The position numbers were made by a program, and so were the translations under genes. Positions 10,381 through 22,223 of a stretch of DNA of 64,000 bases are shown here, in pieces. The notes under the pieces were generated by a model. That model searched no databases, was not told the origin of the DNA, and worked only from the letters and a program-made list of their open reading frames with translations. The stretch is from Lotus japonicus (taxonomy: Eukaryota; Streptophyta; Magnoliopsida; Fabales; Fabaceae). The DNA lies in NCBI RefSeq assembly GCF_012489685.1, contig NC_080046.1:29131881-29195880 (forward strand), in the 5' to 3' direction. Positions within the stretch are counted from its first letter, which is position 1, and each line of letters begins with the position of its first letter.

Positions 10381-11303
10381 TGTAATTCTAGCAACCGCAG
10401 GACAGATGTTCTACCAGATGTCTAAGACATCTTGTATAACATTAGACCAAAACACAGTGAATATTACAGCAAGATAAATGACTGAAAAGCTAAAAACACA
10501 CAGGAAATCGTTAACCCAGTTCGGTGCAATATCACCTACGTCTGGAGGGTTTTCACCCAAGAGAGATAATCCACTATTATAGAGTAATTGTACACAAAAG
10601 GTCTCACAAGAACTGCCCCATCTCAATTACATTTTCTACCTAACTCTACACGTGGAATATTACTTAGGTCTCCCCATAAGTATGAGAATCCCCTCTCACT
10701 CTCTCACACAATCACTGTGGCAGTGATTGAACTCAAACACGAGTTACAAAGACAGATATCAAGATCACACAGAAAACACTCAACTCTTAGCTCACAACAA
10801 TAGCATAAAGCTGCTAAGAGTACAAGAACAGTATAAACTCGATGAAAACCCTAATGCAATAATACTTTCAGTACCTAGAGCCTAGGTCTTGGGTCTTCAT
10901 ATATAGTCTTCCAGGCCTTGTCTTCATTGGGCTTGAAAGATCACACGGTCCATACACAAAATCAGGAAGTTGTTATTAGAAACAACCAGGTAGAGAATCT
11001 GCACATGATCCTCGGGCAATCAATAAATAAGCAGATTCCAACTTCCATAAATAGCTCCAAATCAAACCCCCTTGAACCGGGTTTGATTACACAAAGAATA
11101 TTCCTTGGCGGCGCACAGAAGCTTCCAATAATAACCTAACTTGATCACAAAGTAATCAATTTAAAGCTTCACAACTAATCAGCCAAGTTACAGAGCGTTT
11201 CCCAGGGACACATGTCATAGCACTATGTTACAACAACTTGCCCGACATGTTGGCACACAAACATACTTAGCTAAAATGCAGACAATCAAACAAAGGAACA
11301 ACA
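10381..11303 (-). repeat. 3' LTR of the minus-strand copia element
   Basis: It runs from TGTAATTCTAGC to GGAACAACA (923 bp) with TG...CA ends. The left 187 bp match the 5' LTR remnant at 23834. A TATA-like CATATATAG segment in reverse lies at about 10899-10908. The polypurine tract abuts its right edge. Confidence 0.85.
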
Positions 11304-11304
11304 A

Positions 11305-11315
11305 TCTCCCTTTTT
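11305..11315 (-). promoter_or_regulatory. Polypurine tract of the minus-strand copia element
   Basis: On the minus strand AAAAAGGGAGA sits immediately before the 3' LTR. This is the plus-strand primer position. Confidence 0.7.
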
Positions 11316-11552
11316 GTCAAATCTTAGCTAATATAATCCACTATCATAAAGCTCTTCAGAAAAATTGTAGCTTGAAACATCGGATCAGAGCAAACATGAT
11401 ATATCAAGGTAGCTTACACACCTTCCATCAACATTTTCTATTATCAGCAGCTATAATCATTGAGTAGTGCAGTGTCAAAAATAGAATCAGAGTTCAGTAC
11501 AACAGCCAATCACAATCTATCACAACACTTCCTTCACAGTAGGCACACGAAG

Positions 11553-12746
11553 TGTAAGACCAAGATTTGGTCAAGTGGTTTATGTTTTGATGATCACAAG
11601 TTTTCTATTGTGTATGAACAATTATGATACTCTAACGTTTGTCTTTTAAGTTGTGACAAATAGGCTCTGACTCTGACTGAAGACCATATATATCAGAAGT
11701 TGAAGACCTAAGAGTAACCTATGTAACGCTTCTGCAATCACTACGTTCTTCTGAACGGTAGCAAACGCTTCATATGTTTTGAAGATTAAAGCTCTGTTGT
11801 GGACTCTGATAGACTCATGCTCTGAAGCTCTGAGGACCAGATGTTCTGAGGAACGGTCCATTAACTGAAGACTTGAAGACTCTAAAGTCCAAGAGTAAGC
11901 TAGCTCACAAGACCAGAAGTACTTCATGTTATGAAGACCAGAAGTTCAGGTGAACGGTCCAAAAGCAGAAGTTCTGAAGGTCAGAGGATCCAAGCTTCCT
12001 GCTGACTCTGATCACGTAGCTTCACAAGTTCCAACATGAAGCGTCACCAAAGATCAAGAGTCAACAAGGGTAAGGCAATGTCATTGTCATTATTACAAAA
12101 GCAAGTGTACTATTCTGACCGCCTTACCTACGATGTTCAGCCACAGCAGGTTCTGGAAAATCCAGAATTGCCCTCCAATGGATGGATTCTTTCAATAGAT
12201 AAAACCTTTATACCTTGGAGTACTTAAAGGCCGAAGATAGAAGAAATTGGCTAAGAAACATTTGTGCAATACAAGTAAAAACCTTCAAGCGAATACCTTA
12301 GCAATATTTCTTCACAGTTCTTATAGTGTTTACTTCTACTTGTTTTAGAAGCATTTCATTGCAAACCAAACCTTTCACAAACTTTGTTTGTAGTTCCTTA
12401 AGAGACTAGTGAGGTCAGTATTCTTGAGAAGACTAAGACAAGACTGTCTTGATGTTGCTAGTTCTTAGATTTGTTAGTCACTAAGCAAGGTGTGCTAGTG
12501 CATTTGTAACAATATTTGAATAGTGGATTGCCTTCATTCTAAGAAGGAAGAAATCACCTTAACGGGTGGACTGGATTAGCTTGAGTGATTTATCAAGTGA
12601 ACCAGGATAAAATCTTGTGGGCTTTTCTTTATCCTTCATCTTTAGCACCTTATATTCTTTCACCGAAAAGATTGTCTAAAGAGAGAAAGCGGTTTAACTT
12701 CAAAACCCTATTCAACCCCCCTCTTCTAGTGTTTTTCATACCTTCA
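11553..12746 (+). mobile_element. Solo LTR of the Sirevirus-type copia family (TSD CGAAG)
   Basis: A complete 1194-bp LTR, TGTAAGACC...CATACCTTCA, flanked by the 5-bp direct repeat CGAAG at 11548-11552 and 12747-12751. There is no internal sequence, so it is the product of LTR-LTR recombination. It interrupts the 3' untranslated part of the minus-strand copia element. It serves as the reference for the other copies of this family in the window. Confidence 0.95.
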
Positions 12747-13008
12747 CGAAGCACACAACATGAACTACTGCTACTGCTATCACATCACAACTGCTACTTC
12801 TACTCCCCCTTATTAGCACAATTTTGCAAAGGCTCATTGGTGATCAATAAGGAATTATCATACTAATTCACAGTAGCCATTGTAGAAAAGGAAAATGCAC
12901 AGATCCACAATCAGACTTATTACAAACCAAGAGCAAATAGAGAAGTCATAGAGCCACACAAGGCTTCATCAAATATAGGAAAAATAAAACAAAACACATT
13001 AAAGAGAT

Positions 13009-14302
13009 GTGTTGCGAGTGGCAGAACTAGTTGAGCCTGTTACATCCTCTACATCCTCATTTTCATTTCCATTTCCATTTTCCTCTTCTTCCTCTTCAGC
13101 AGCCTCATCAGTCTCTGCTCTTCTTCAGCATCAGAATCCTCATGTTCCTCTTCAGTTTCATCAGCAACATCCTCAATACCCTAATCAACCTCTTTTTCCT
13201 CAATAGCAGCAGGAACATCTATCATAGCCTTGATGAGCTTGTTCACATTCAGCTTCCTAATCTTGCAAACCTGAATGGTGTCACCCAAGGACTTGGAGAC
13301 AGCCCTCAACTCAGCCAAGATATCATCTTTACTTGAACTAACTGCCTGAGTTCCAGTAGCACTAGCAGAACCCTTTGCTGTAGTCAACACAATGTCTGGA
13401 ACATGTGTCCCAGCAAACAAGCGATAATCAAACTCTAGAGACATAGGTTTCTTACCTTGAGGTTCATCAACCCTCACAACATTTGGATGTTGTTGTACAA
13501 TTATCTCAGACAAGAGGCAGGGAAACAAAATAGGAAATCTTACTGCATAGGAACCTGCATGTTTCAGAGTCTGATAAAAAAAAAAGTTTACCAAAATCAA
13601 ACTCACCACCAGTTCCAATCAAATAGATCATCTTGGCAAGGGGAGCAGTTACACCAGACAAGTGATTCTTAGCCACCCAATTTGCACAGCCAATCTTGAA
13701 GAGCACAACATACTTGGTAGTTAACTTCCCAGATGGAAGTAATCCTTTCTTTGGCCGTTTCCTGACCAGCGTTCCAGTTAGAGTCTTAGCAACCCTATTT
13801 AAATCGGGCTCTTCATCAGCCACAACAACAGGGCTCCTGCCCAAAAACTCATTGACCACTTCAGGAGAAAAATTGACACACTTTCCTCTAACATAGAATT
13901 TCCTATATTAAGTGTTGCTCTCATCATCACAGTCAGTATGGATGTTCACAATGAACTCCCTGACCAATTGAGCAAAGCACCTACCAATGTCCTTAATAGT
14001 CTTCATCAAACCAGCAACAGCTAACAGATCCAAAATCTCCTTGAGTTCCAAGGCATCTTCATGAAGTTCCCTTTCTATGGCTAGCCTTCTCTGAACAACA
14101 AACTTCCAACTTTGTGCAGAACTGGCAAAGTGGAAAGATACATTATCAATGGGTGCATCTGGAACGTTCAAGGGAATTCTCTTCCCCTAGATCCTTTTCT
14201 TGGCAGTGGTGGAGATGTCAGGGACATCTAGCTCGACATCTGGTTCAGAGTCAGTTTCAGAAACATGTTTCCTCTTCCTTCCAGTAGAGGCAACAATCTT
14301 CT
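13009..14302 (-). pseudogene. Envelope-like protein, C-terminal part, of the minus-strand copia element
   Basis: Fragments in three successive frame pieces on the minus strand (14171-13908, 13859-13506, 13618-13181) cover one globular domain. It includes VSFHFASSAQSWKFVVQRRL, then NEFLGRSPVVVADEEPDLNR, then TAPLAKMIYLIGTGGEFDFG. This is the same kind of 'putative plant transposon protein' domain found in the element at the left edge. The end is an acidic low-complexity tail (Glu/Asn-rich, 13180-13030). Stop codons and at least two frameshifts separate the pieces. The gene continues at 18429 on the other side of a 4.1-kb solo LTR that splits a Lys-rich linker. Non-functional. Confidence 0.7.
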
Positions 14303-15964
14303 TGTAACACCCCGATTTCGGTGGCGTCACTTTAGTAACCAAAATAAACTTAATGCGGAAAAACGTGAATATTTTTTTTTTCGATAATAACTAAGACAAG
14401 ACTGAATTAAATAAAACCCAACAATAACAATAATCAGAACTATTATACAATATATAAACAGCCCCCGCTGTAGTCGCAACCTCGTCACGAGTAAACCTCC
14501 AGTGACGGAAAGAAAAGTGTAACGCCCGAAGGCAATATATACAAACCAAAAGAAAAGGGTGAAGTGCCCGCAACACCATCCCTCAAAACTGAGAATCACC
14601 TGACCCAATGGCCTGAAAATAAGTCCTCCTAAGTCCAACCAACTCTCTGTGATTCCCGTAAGGAAACCACACAAAAAGCTATAGGCGGATCTACCCTGTC
14701 CCCTAAGTAACAAATGAAGCAAGACTGTCAGAGCTAAAACTCTACTCCTACACTAATCCTAACTCGAGGAGCTCATACCAACACTCAAAACTATGTGCTA
14801 GCATGATCGTCGTCTGAATCAGAATCCAGAACGACCAAGTCTACTAACTCTATCCGTCCTCCCCTCGCAACCGCAGTACGCTCCGATGCTGGACTCACGG
14901 GCTTAGGGCCCGAACCCTGATCATCGATGATCGCAACGGTGGGTGCAGTAGACCCTGCCGAAGGCACTCCCACTGGAATCTCCTCTGAGGGATCCTCCTC
15001 GTCTGAAGACAATGGTGGTGGTGGTGGTCCTCCAAGTCCTGGTCCACAGTGAACGCCCGGTGGCAAGTTGAAGTTGATAGAGCATCGCCTCAACACTCCT
15101 GACCTCAGAAGTCCTCCGCTATCCACGTGATCCTCCATGATGCGCCCCGAATACGTGGCTCGATGGCTCGCGGGGTCAACCACCCACGACCCGGGGTCGT
15201 CCTGATCGATCATCTCATACCTAATCCCCCCCGAAGGGTGGACCATGGTGAACCAATCCGCAATATTCATCTGACAAAAGGCGTTGTCCGCCAAAATACA
15301 CACAGAAGACGCGAGGGTCAACTCTAAAGAACTATGTAGATAATAAACCCAATAGGTACAAATAATAAATAGCCACTTAGGCTTATAATTAGAGATGTCA
15401 TTCCTAGGGTTGCATGTTCCATATCGAACGTAAATGACAACAATAACAAATAGCATGTTCCAAACAGGATTGACAAATAACAATCACACTCGACAACTAA
15501 ATTAGTATGTATGTTGCATGATATGCAATGCAGGTTAACCCAGTCAACCAATATGCATTCCGGAACGGATGGACATCATCGGATCAGCCCTTCACCAGCC
15601 ACGGTGGTGCCATTTCGGCCCGTGATGCCTCTTACTCCAACATCATCATGTAGCCAGATCAGCATAAAACCCGAAGGCCTGCCATTTCGGTCTGCTACTA
15701 AGAGTCACCTAGCAGCGCTCTTACGTGGAAATCCTGGTCTTATAACCAATTTTGGAATCCGCCGTGGTCCGGTATCTCGCCGTGTTTAAACCACTTAATG
15801 AGTGCATGCAATGCAGTGATTAGCCAAACAACGTCTCCGACCTCACTCGACACGTCGCCACGTGTTCTAGCTAAATTAATGTCTCTAAAAGCTTACCCTA
15901 AGGTAAAGTCGATTCTGCGACAAAATACAATAATCATAAAATGAGTGCAACCACTCACGATGAC

Positions 15965-16125
15965 TCTTCGGGTCATCAATACTCTCACGAAGTCTCACGC
16001 TTCAGTGAAGTTTCATGCTCTCACAAGGTCTCACGCCTCAGTGGAGTTCCATGCTTTCCACAAGGTCTCACGCCTCAGTGGAGTATCCCGCATTCACAAG
16101 GTCTCACGCCTCAGTGAAGCTTCTC
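15965..16125 (-). repeat. 36-bp tandem repeats inside the gypsy solo LTR
   Basis: Four to five copies of a unit containing GGCGTGAGACCTTGTGA on the minus strand, with alternating CTCCACTG and TTCACTG joints. The same repeat occurs in each complete LTR of the array with different copy number. Confidence 0.85.
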
Positions 16126-17952
16126 GGCTCATCCCTTGGATGGCTAACAAACTGCTCAACGAGCGAAGGAGTACCAACATACTCAGAACTTACCAAACTC
16201 CTCAACACTTGGATCCGACGACACTCCTCGCTTTTCCAAAACTATGATTTGACTTCCAATGCCTTCCTTCGAGGTTGTTATCATTACTTAAAGATTTTGA
16301 GGTTATTTAAGGTCTTATGAATTTTCTTTATAAAATAGATTCCATTTTGTCTTATCGCAAGTCTTATACATTTGCAGGATCTCCCAATCCCAAGTCGCTT
16401 CCAGAGGATGTCTCGATCCACTAAACAAAATTAAGGCCCGAACCTCGTTCGTCCTATCAAACTTTCTCAAAACTCTCAAAATAAAATCGGCATGACCTGC
16501 CCGCTATTCTCACCATTCAGAATCTCAGATTCCAGTACAGAGCATATTTAAATCATCACAATCAACAACATGTCATATATCAATAAATCGCATCATAAAC
16601 ACTTAGCACTTAGCATATAAAGCATGCACCACACATCCTAGATTACCCACATAGCACATAGCATGTAAGACAATCTCAAAAACATTCAGTAGATGAATCA
16701 TCTACATTGTCAGCCGAAGCCTCAGAAGACATTTTCCAATCACACACAATTCCAGTGCATAAACAGTAAACAATGTCGAAACATCGACCCTAAGCATTAA
16801 CTAGAGATTCAGTGAGAAGCCCTCACCTGAAGGTTCTCCAGTATGATCGTCAAGCGCTTCCTCGCACTCAAAGTGTTGTTCCTCAGAGAAATCCTCAAAA
16901 GCACCTTTACAACAAAATCACAGAATACTATAAGAATCTATCGAAAACTAAGCTATCGATACTTACTAAGGTTACTCGAAGTAATCTATACTCTAAGGTA
17001 CGATAATCTAGCGCGAAAGGACAAGTTTTCGGAAAAGGAAATTTTCCTCCTCCCCCCTATAGGGCTCGGCCACTTTGGTTAATTGTGGGGTTCGATTTTT
17101 CTTCGATCAAACTTGGTTCCTATGCTTTCATAAGCCGTAACTAAGGGTATTCTGAACTCGGAAAAATTATCGGATCGAAAACTGTCGCAGGGGTATTTTG
17201 GTCATGATTTTTAACTTTTTCAAAACTGAAATCCCAAAAATAAAATTTTGCAGGGACGTCACCAACGACGTTTATGACAACTAATCCTACTAGAACTAAG
17301 CTAAGGCGATAGTTTTCAGCCTAAAGGTTGAAGCTTTACACCAAAAACTCCAAAAATGGGTATTTTAGGTTCAAATTGATTCCGGCGGAATTCCGGCGAC
17401 ATAACGGAAAATCTAACCCGGCAGAAGTGATCTTGGGCGCATAAGGAGATGGTTTAGAATCAGAAATGAAAGATTCAGGATAGTTTTGCAAAAACCCATA
17501 AACTATCCACTCAGAAAACTCTACAGAAAAGCTATGGAAAAAGCGATCGGAGGTAAGGATTAGCGACTATACCTCGAAGCCTTGAAGTAGCAACTGATTG
17601 ATCGACGATCAAGCAAACGATGAAGAAAATCTTCTCCTCCTTCTTTCTCTTTGTGGCCGCGGGTTTGGGTGGGGAAATGGGTAGTTTTTTTTGTTTTTTC
17701 TTCCTTTCTTTGCTATATATAGAAGGTGGAAATTCGCGGGAAAATGAAAGTTTCGCGAATCTGATTTTTCCGGCGTCATTCTCCATGAATTATTAGATAT
17801 GTTTTGGCAAAATAATTCCAAAACTATAAAGAGGTCTCCTTGTATTTTTGGCAACTAATGCATAGTCGGTATAAAACTATTTTACCCGATAAGTTGCTTT
17901 TTACATCGAATGTCGGAATAGAAAACTTCCTTCGGAAGAAAGATTGAAATCA

Positions 17953-18186
17953 TCAAGAGAAATGGGTGTACGCGTGTAGAATATTCATTTGAAGCTCTGA
18001 ATAGATAAAGTCTTCATTGTCGAGAAATTCTAGGGTTTTGAAATACCAGGGATTCGGTTTCGGCAAACTTCCGATGATTGGAATCGGACGTTCGTAGATC
18101 CTAGAGTTTCGCCTCGAAACGATTGTGATATATGGAAAAAGAGAAGTTCTAACATTTCTCTGAAGATTTTTGGAATTAACTGCCAT
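17953..18186 (-). CDS. 77-codon LTR-internal ORF (solo-LTR copy)
   Basis: ATG to TGA, same length as the three array copies (30245, 36717, 44439). The protein is basic and Pro/Asn-rich (starts MAVNSKNLQRNVRTSLFPYI, contains RPIPIIGSLPKPNPWYF). Compared with the array copies the changes I see fall in one patch (FLDNED here versus SPDYGD there), while the LTR segment upstream of the ATG is much more diverged. No known domain was recognised. The retained frame could reflect translation, or merely conservation of overlapping LTR control sequence; the flanks just upstream and downstream are also well conserved. Confidence 0.3.
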   Translation of the reverse strand: MAVNSKNLQRNVRTSLFPYITIVSRRNSRIYERPIPIIGSLPKPNPWYFKTLEFLDNEDFIYSELQMNILHAYTHFS

Positions 18187-18428
18187 CGTGCCTAAAAGTG
18201 AAAATTAGCTATATACTAGGGTTTCTGACCTAGGTTTAAGCGTGTAACGATCGTGCTATAACTTTTATCGATCATAATGCAATCCTTGAACTTTTCCTGA
18301 ACTTTCTCCTTCATAAATATATTTCATTTAATAAACTTTCGTTCAGGTTTCCCTTCACATTACCTCAGCCCTAATCGTGAATAAGAAGTTTATTCACTTA
18401 GCATAAACTTAAAAACTCGGGCCTTACA

Positions 18429-19205
18429 CTTCTCGTCTTTCTTTTCTTTCTTTTTCTTCTTCTCAGGAACTTAGAGCTAAGATGCTTTTGGAGTTTTGGG
18501 AGTCTGAACATCAGAACCCGTTTTCTTCTTTTCTTTCTTGTCTACATAATTCTTGCTTGCAGAAACTATGGCCTTCTTGCCAGCAGAGGCAGTGGCCTTC
18601 TTGATCACTTCTTCATTATCAGATTCCTCTTATTCAGAGGCAATCAACACTTGTTCCTTACCCTTTCTAGACAAGGGTGTATGAGTTTTCTCACGGGGGA
18701 TCTCAACATAGGGAGTCTTCTCACTTGAAGATTCATGGCTTGCAACACCAGAATCATCGCCCTTCTCAGCATCAGACTCATGAGAGTTCGCTTCAGAGTT
18801 TGAGTCAGAACCACGATCTTCCTGTGATTCAACATTTTGCGTGACATCCTGTGTAGTGGCAGCATTAGCGAGAGTTTCCAACACATCATTGATGGCTTGT
18901 GTTGCTTCATCATCGGGAACATCCATTTCTTGATCAACATCAACCTGGGGTTCATGAATAGAATCTTCAGAGATGTCCTGAACACTAGAAGCTTTCTCTG
19001 TTCCCTTTTTGAAAACATGCTTGATTCTTAGACTTCTTGTCCTCTTGGCTGGTCCAGATGATTCTGGAGAGGCAATTTTGGCAGAGGATCGTGTAACCCT
19101 AGAGTGTGTAGACGATGAAGTCTTCAATTCAAGAAATTTGACTCCATGGGAATTCTTGACAGGCTTGAGACCGGCAGCGTTCTTCTTTCTTGAATCTTGA
19201 TTCAT
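18429..19205 (-). pseudogene. Envelope-like protein, N-terminal part, of the minus-strand copia element
   Basis: The frame starts at the ATG at 19205-19203 (MNQDSRKKNAAGLKPVKNSH) and stays open to 18630. It then continues with stops through a Lys/Ser-rich linker to the solo-LTR insertion. It is a Ser/Glu/Asp-rich, probably disordered region with a basic cluster RVTRSSAKIAS and long acidic stretches (SHESDAEKGDDSG). The open frame extends 58 codons further upstream, but the M at 19205 is preferred because upstream sequence is AT-rich spacer after pol. Its distal half lies at 13009-14302. Role unknown; the position after pol matches Sirevirus envelope-like genes. Confidence 0.6.
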
Positions 19206-19385
19206 GATTGTGAGAAACTTGTGACAAACACAAAAGTAACCGTTAGAGGTTAGAGAGCAAGGTGAGCGAAAATAATTGAAATTTGTGGGATCAAGAAAGT
19301 TTAATTCTGTGACTTCCCCAATCTCTTCAAGGGCGGTTAAATAGAGAGAAAAGTAGTTGTTGCCCTTGACATGTGTCAATAACTG

Positions 19386-20934
19386 CTACAAGTCAATTAT
19401 TACACAAATCCCTAATTTTCCTCTAAGTTTTTCAAATTTTGCCACATCTAAGGCTTTAGTAAAAATATCTGCTAACTGCAGATTAGTTTCCATATGCTCA
19501 AGAGTGATGACTTTTTCTTCAACTAAATTTCTGATAAAGTGATGACAGATATCAATGTGCTTAGTGCGACTGTGTTGAATAGGATTCTTTGAAATGTTGA
19601 TGGCGCTCAAGTTGTCACAGTACAATGTCATAACATCTTGTAAGACATTGTATTCTTTCAACATGTGCTTCATCCATAGTAACTGAGTGCATCCACATCC
19701 AGCAGCTATATACTCAGCCTCAGTAGTAGATAAGGAAACACAGTTTTGTTTCTTGCTGAACCAAGATATAAGGTTTTTCCCCAAAAAGAAACATCCTCCT
19801 GAAGTGCTCTTCCTGTCATCTGCATTTCTTGCTCAATCTGCATCACAGTATCCCACAAGACTAGAATTTGTATGATGAGCATAGAAAATACCATAGTCAT
19901 TCGTTCCACTAACATACTTGATAATCCTCTTCACTCGTTCCATCTGTTTTACTTGCAATCCCACGAAGTAGTTTAATTCACCAACCAAACTCATTTTAAA
20001 TTCAGATTTCATATGTTGAACAAAATGTTCTACCATGTGGTCTGACATCCCACCAAAGACAATGTCATCTACATATATCTGAGCTATCATAAGATTTCCA
20101 CCATCATTTTTCACAAATAGGGTCTTGTCTATTCCTCCCTTGCTATATCCCTTATTTATCAGGAATTCAGTCAGTCTTTCATACCAAGTTCTTGGTGCTT
20201 GCTTCAATCCACAGTGCTTTTCTCAACTTGTAAACATGTTCTGGAAAGGTTGGATATACAAAGCCCTTTGGTTGTTCTACGTAAACTTCCTCATTCAGAT
20301 ATTCATTCAAGAAAGCACTCTTTACATCCATCTGGTACAGCTTGAACTTCAGCAGACATGCTACTCCTAACAACAATCTGATTGATTCCAATCGAGCAAA
20401 AACAGGGGCAAAAGTCTCATCAAAATCAATTCCCTCAATCTGAGTATACCCTTGAGCAATTAATCTGGCTTTGTTTCTTGTCACAATATCATTTTCATCT
20501 GACTTATTTCTGAAAATCCACTTGGTACCAATCAAGTTCACATCATCTGGTCTTGGAACAAGATGCCACACCTCATTTCTCTTGAATTGATCTAGTTCTT
20601 CTTGCATGGCGTTGATCCAGTACTCATCAGTTAAAGCTTCCTTGATGTTCTTTGGCTCAATTCTAGAGATAAAACAAGCATTTGCAATGATATCTCTAGA
20701 TCTAGTAATGACTCCTTCATTTAGATTCCCTATTATGTTCTCTTTGGGATGGATTTTCTGAATCCTGATTGATGGAACAACCTCCTTGGATGGCACCTGC
20801 TCACTTTCTTCTTCAGATTCTATGTCAGACCTGATGTCTGTGACATTTGGTCTTTCATCAACTATCTGAGGCACATTATCATCTCCATCTGCATTGTCTT
20901 GTTCCAGATTGGTTCCACTGTCATCCACGACCAC
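19386..20934 (-). pseudogene. Copia pol: reverse transcriptase and RNase H
   Basis: Three frame pieces. Piece 20934-20179 begins in the IN-RT linker and contains the RT core ([49 protein letters not shown]). Piece 20207-19833 carries the catalytic YVDD box in QIYVDDIVFGG and then, after a deletion following VGLQVKQM, jumps to the RH region (SGTNDYGIFYAH, YCDAD). Piece 19784-19386 has the RNase H end (SLSTTEAEYIAAG, KHIDICHHFIRN, DIFTKAL). The deletion and two frameshifts remove function. RVT_2-type RT followed by RH with the DIFTKAL ending is diagnostic of Ty1/copia. Confidence 0.85.
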
Positions 20935-20936
20935 AT

Positions 20937-22127
20937 TTATGGACTCATCATAGTCTTTGTGTGAGAATTGAACACCCTGTAAGCCTTGCTATTCATTGAG
21001 TAACCTAGAAATATCCCTTCATCACTCTTGGGATCAAGTTTCCTTCTCTGTTCTCTATCAGTTAAAATATAACATCTACTTCCAAAGACATGAAAGTACT
21101 TAACAGTAGGTTTCTTTCCCTTCCACAACTCATAAAACGTAGAGTCAGTTCCTGAGCGGATAGTTACCCTGTTGTGAATGTAGCAAGCAGTGTTTATGGC
21201 CTCAGCCAAAAAATGATAAGGAACTTTCTTTGCATGAAGCATCACCCTGGCAGATTCTTGCAGAGTTCTATTCTTCCTTTCAACCACACCATTCTGTTGA
21301 GGAGTGATAGGAGCTGAAAATTCATGCTTGATTCGTTCACTTACACAGTATTATGAGAATTTTCTATTCTCAAATTCCTTACCATGGTCACTTCTAATTC
21401 TCACAATACCATATCCCTTCTCCCTCTGGAGTTGCTGGCTTAGTTCTCTAAACACTTCAAAAATTTATGATTTTTCTGCAAGAAAGCTCACCCAAGTGAA
21501 TCTTGAAAAATCATACAAACACATACCTTTTTCCACCAAAGCTTTCCTTGTGCATTGGTCCCATTAAGTCCATGTGCAGCAGTTCCAAAGATCTTGTTGT
21601 ACCAATATGAGTCAGTTTCTTGTGAGAAGTCTGAGTCTGCTTTCCATCTGACATTCTCCACATACTTTGTCCTCTTCAATCTTCAGTCTGGGAATGCCTC
21701 TGATAGCTTCCTTAGATATAACCTTCTTCATGCTCTTAGGGTTTAGATGCCCTAATTTTTGATGCCATAGTTTTGCTTAATCTTCCTTTGACACATGACA
21801 CACTAAAGTCATAGCCTTGTTCTGTGGAGACCACATGTAGTAGTTGTCTTTGGATCTCACTCCAGTCATGACCACTTCCTCATTCTCATCAGTAACTTTG
21901 CAGCCAGCTTTGTTGAATGAGACATTCAGGTCCAAGTCACACAATTGACTTATACTTATTAGGTTTGCTGTCAATCCTTCCACCAGTAGTACATTATTCA
22001 GATTTGGAGAGCTACCACAAACTATCTTCCCAGATCCATTGATCTTTCCTTTAGCACCATCACCAAAAGTGACAAAACTGTTAGAATGTGGCTTGATATT
22101 GTCAAGATACATCTTCACACCTATCAT
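20937..22127 (-). pseudogene. Copia pol: protease and integrase remnants
   Basis: Piece 22127-21777 has a degraded aspartic protease site just upstream (SGCFRHMIG, where the family has an Asp before SGCS). It then shows SFVTFGDGAKGKINGSGKIV and LVEGLTANLISISQLCDL, the PR to GAG-pre-integrase stretch. The integrase core between ~21750 and 21290 survives only as short pieces in shifted frames. Piece 21287-20937 is the IN C-terminal part (VERKNRTLQESARVMLHAKK, ACYIHNR, HVFGSRCYILTDRE, DEGIFLGYS). Active-site residues cannot all be traced. Non-functional. Confidence 0.75.
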
Positions 22128-22223
22128 GTGCCTGAAACATCCACTAAAGTATCAATCCTCCTTAGAAGATACTCTCAGAGAAGTTTAAGCAACTAGTGCT
22201 GTGAAATTATTCTTAGGTTTCCA

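Larger units (their letters stand above)
14303..18428 (-). mobile_element. Solo LTR (4126 bp) of the long-LTR Ty3/gypsy family, TSD CTTCT
   Basis: Ends are TGTAACACCCCG on the left and GGGCCTTACA on the right, the reverse complements of the LTR ends in the array at 30003-45719. It is flanked by the direct repeat CTTCT (14298-14302 and 18429-18433), so it is a complete solo LTR. Inside are a minus-strand TATATATAG (about 17712-17721), the 36-bp tandem repeats (15965-16125) and the 77-codon ORF (17953-18186). It differs from the array LTRs at many positions and is therefore an older relative. It splits the envelope-like gene of the copia element. Confidence 0.95.

Noticed and set aside
15511..15789. 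Frame with RISPSPATVVPFRPVMPLTP, conserved in LTR copies (32760-33050, 39278-39568)
   Set aside because: It lies inside the LTR in a region conserved at the DNA level, on the strand opposite to transcription, and runs past LTR features. No better than chance.
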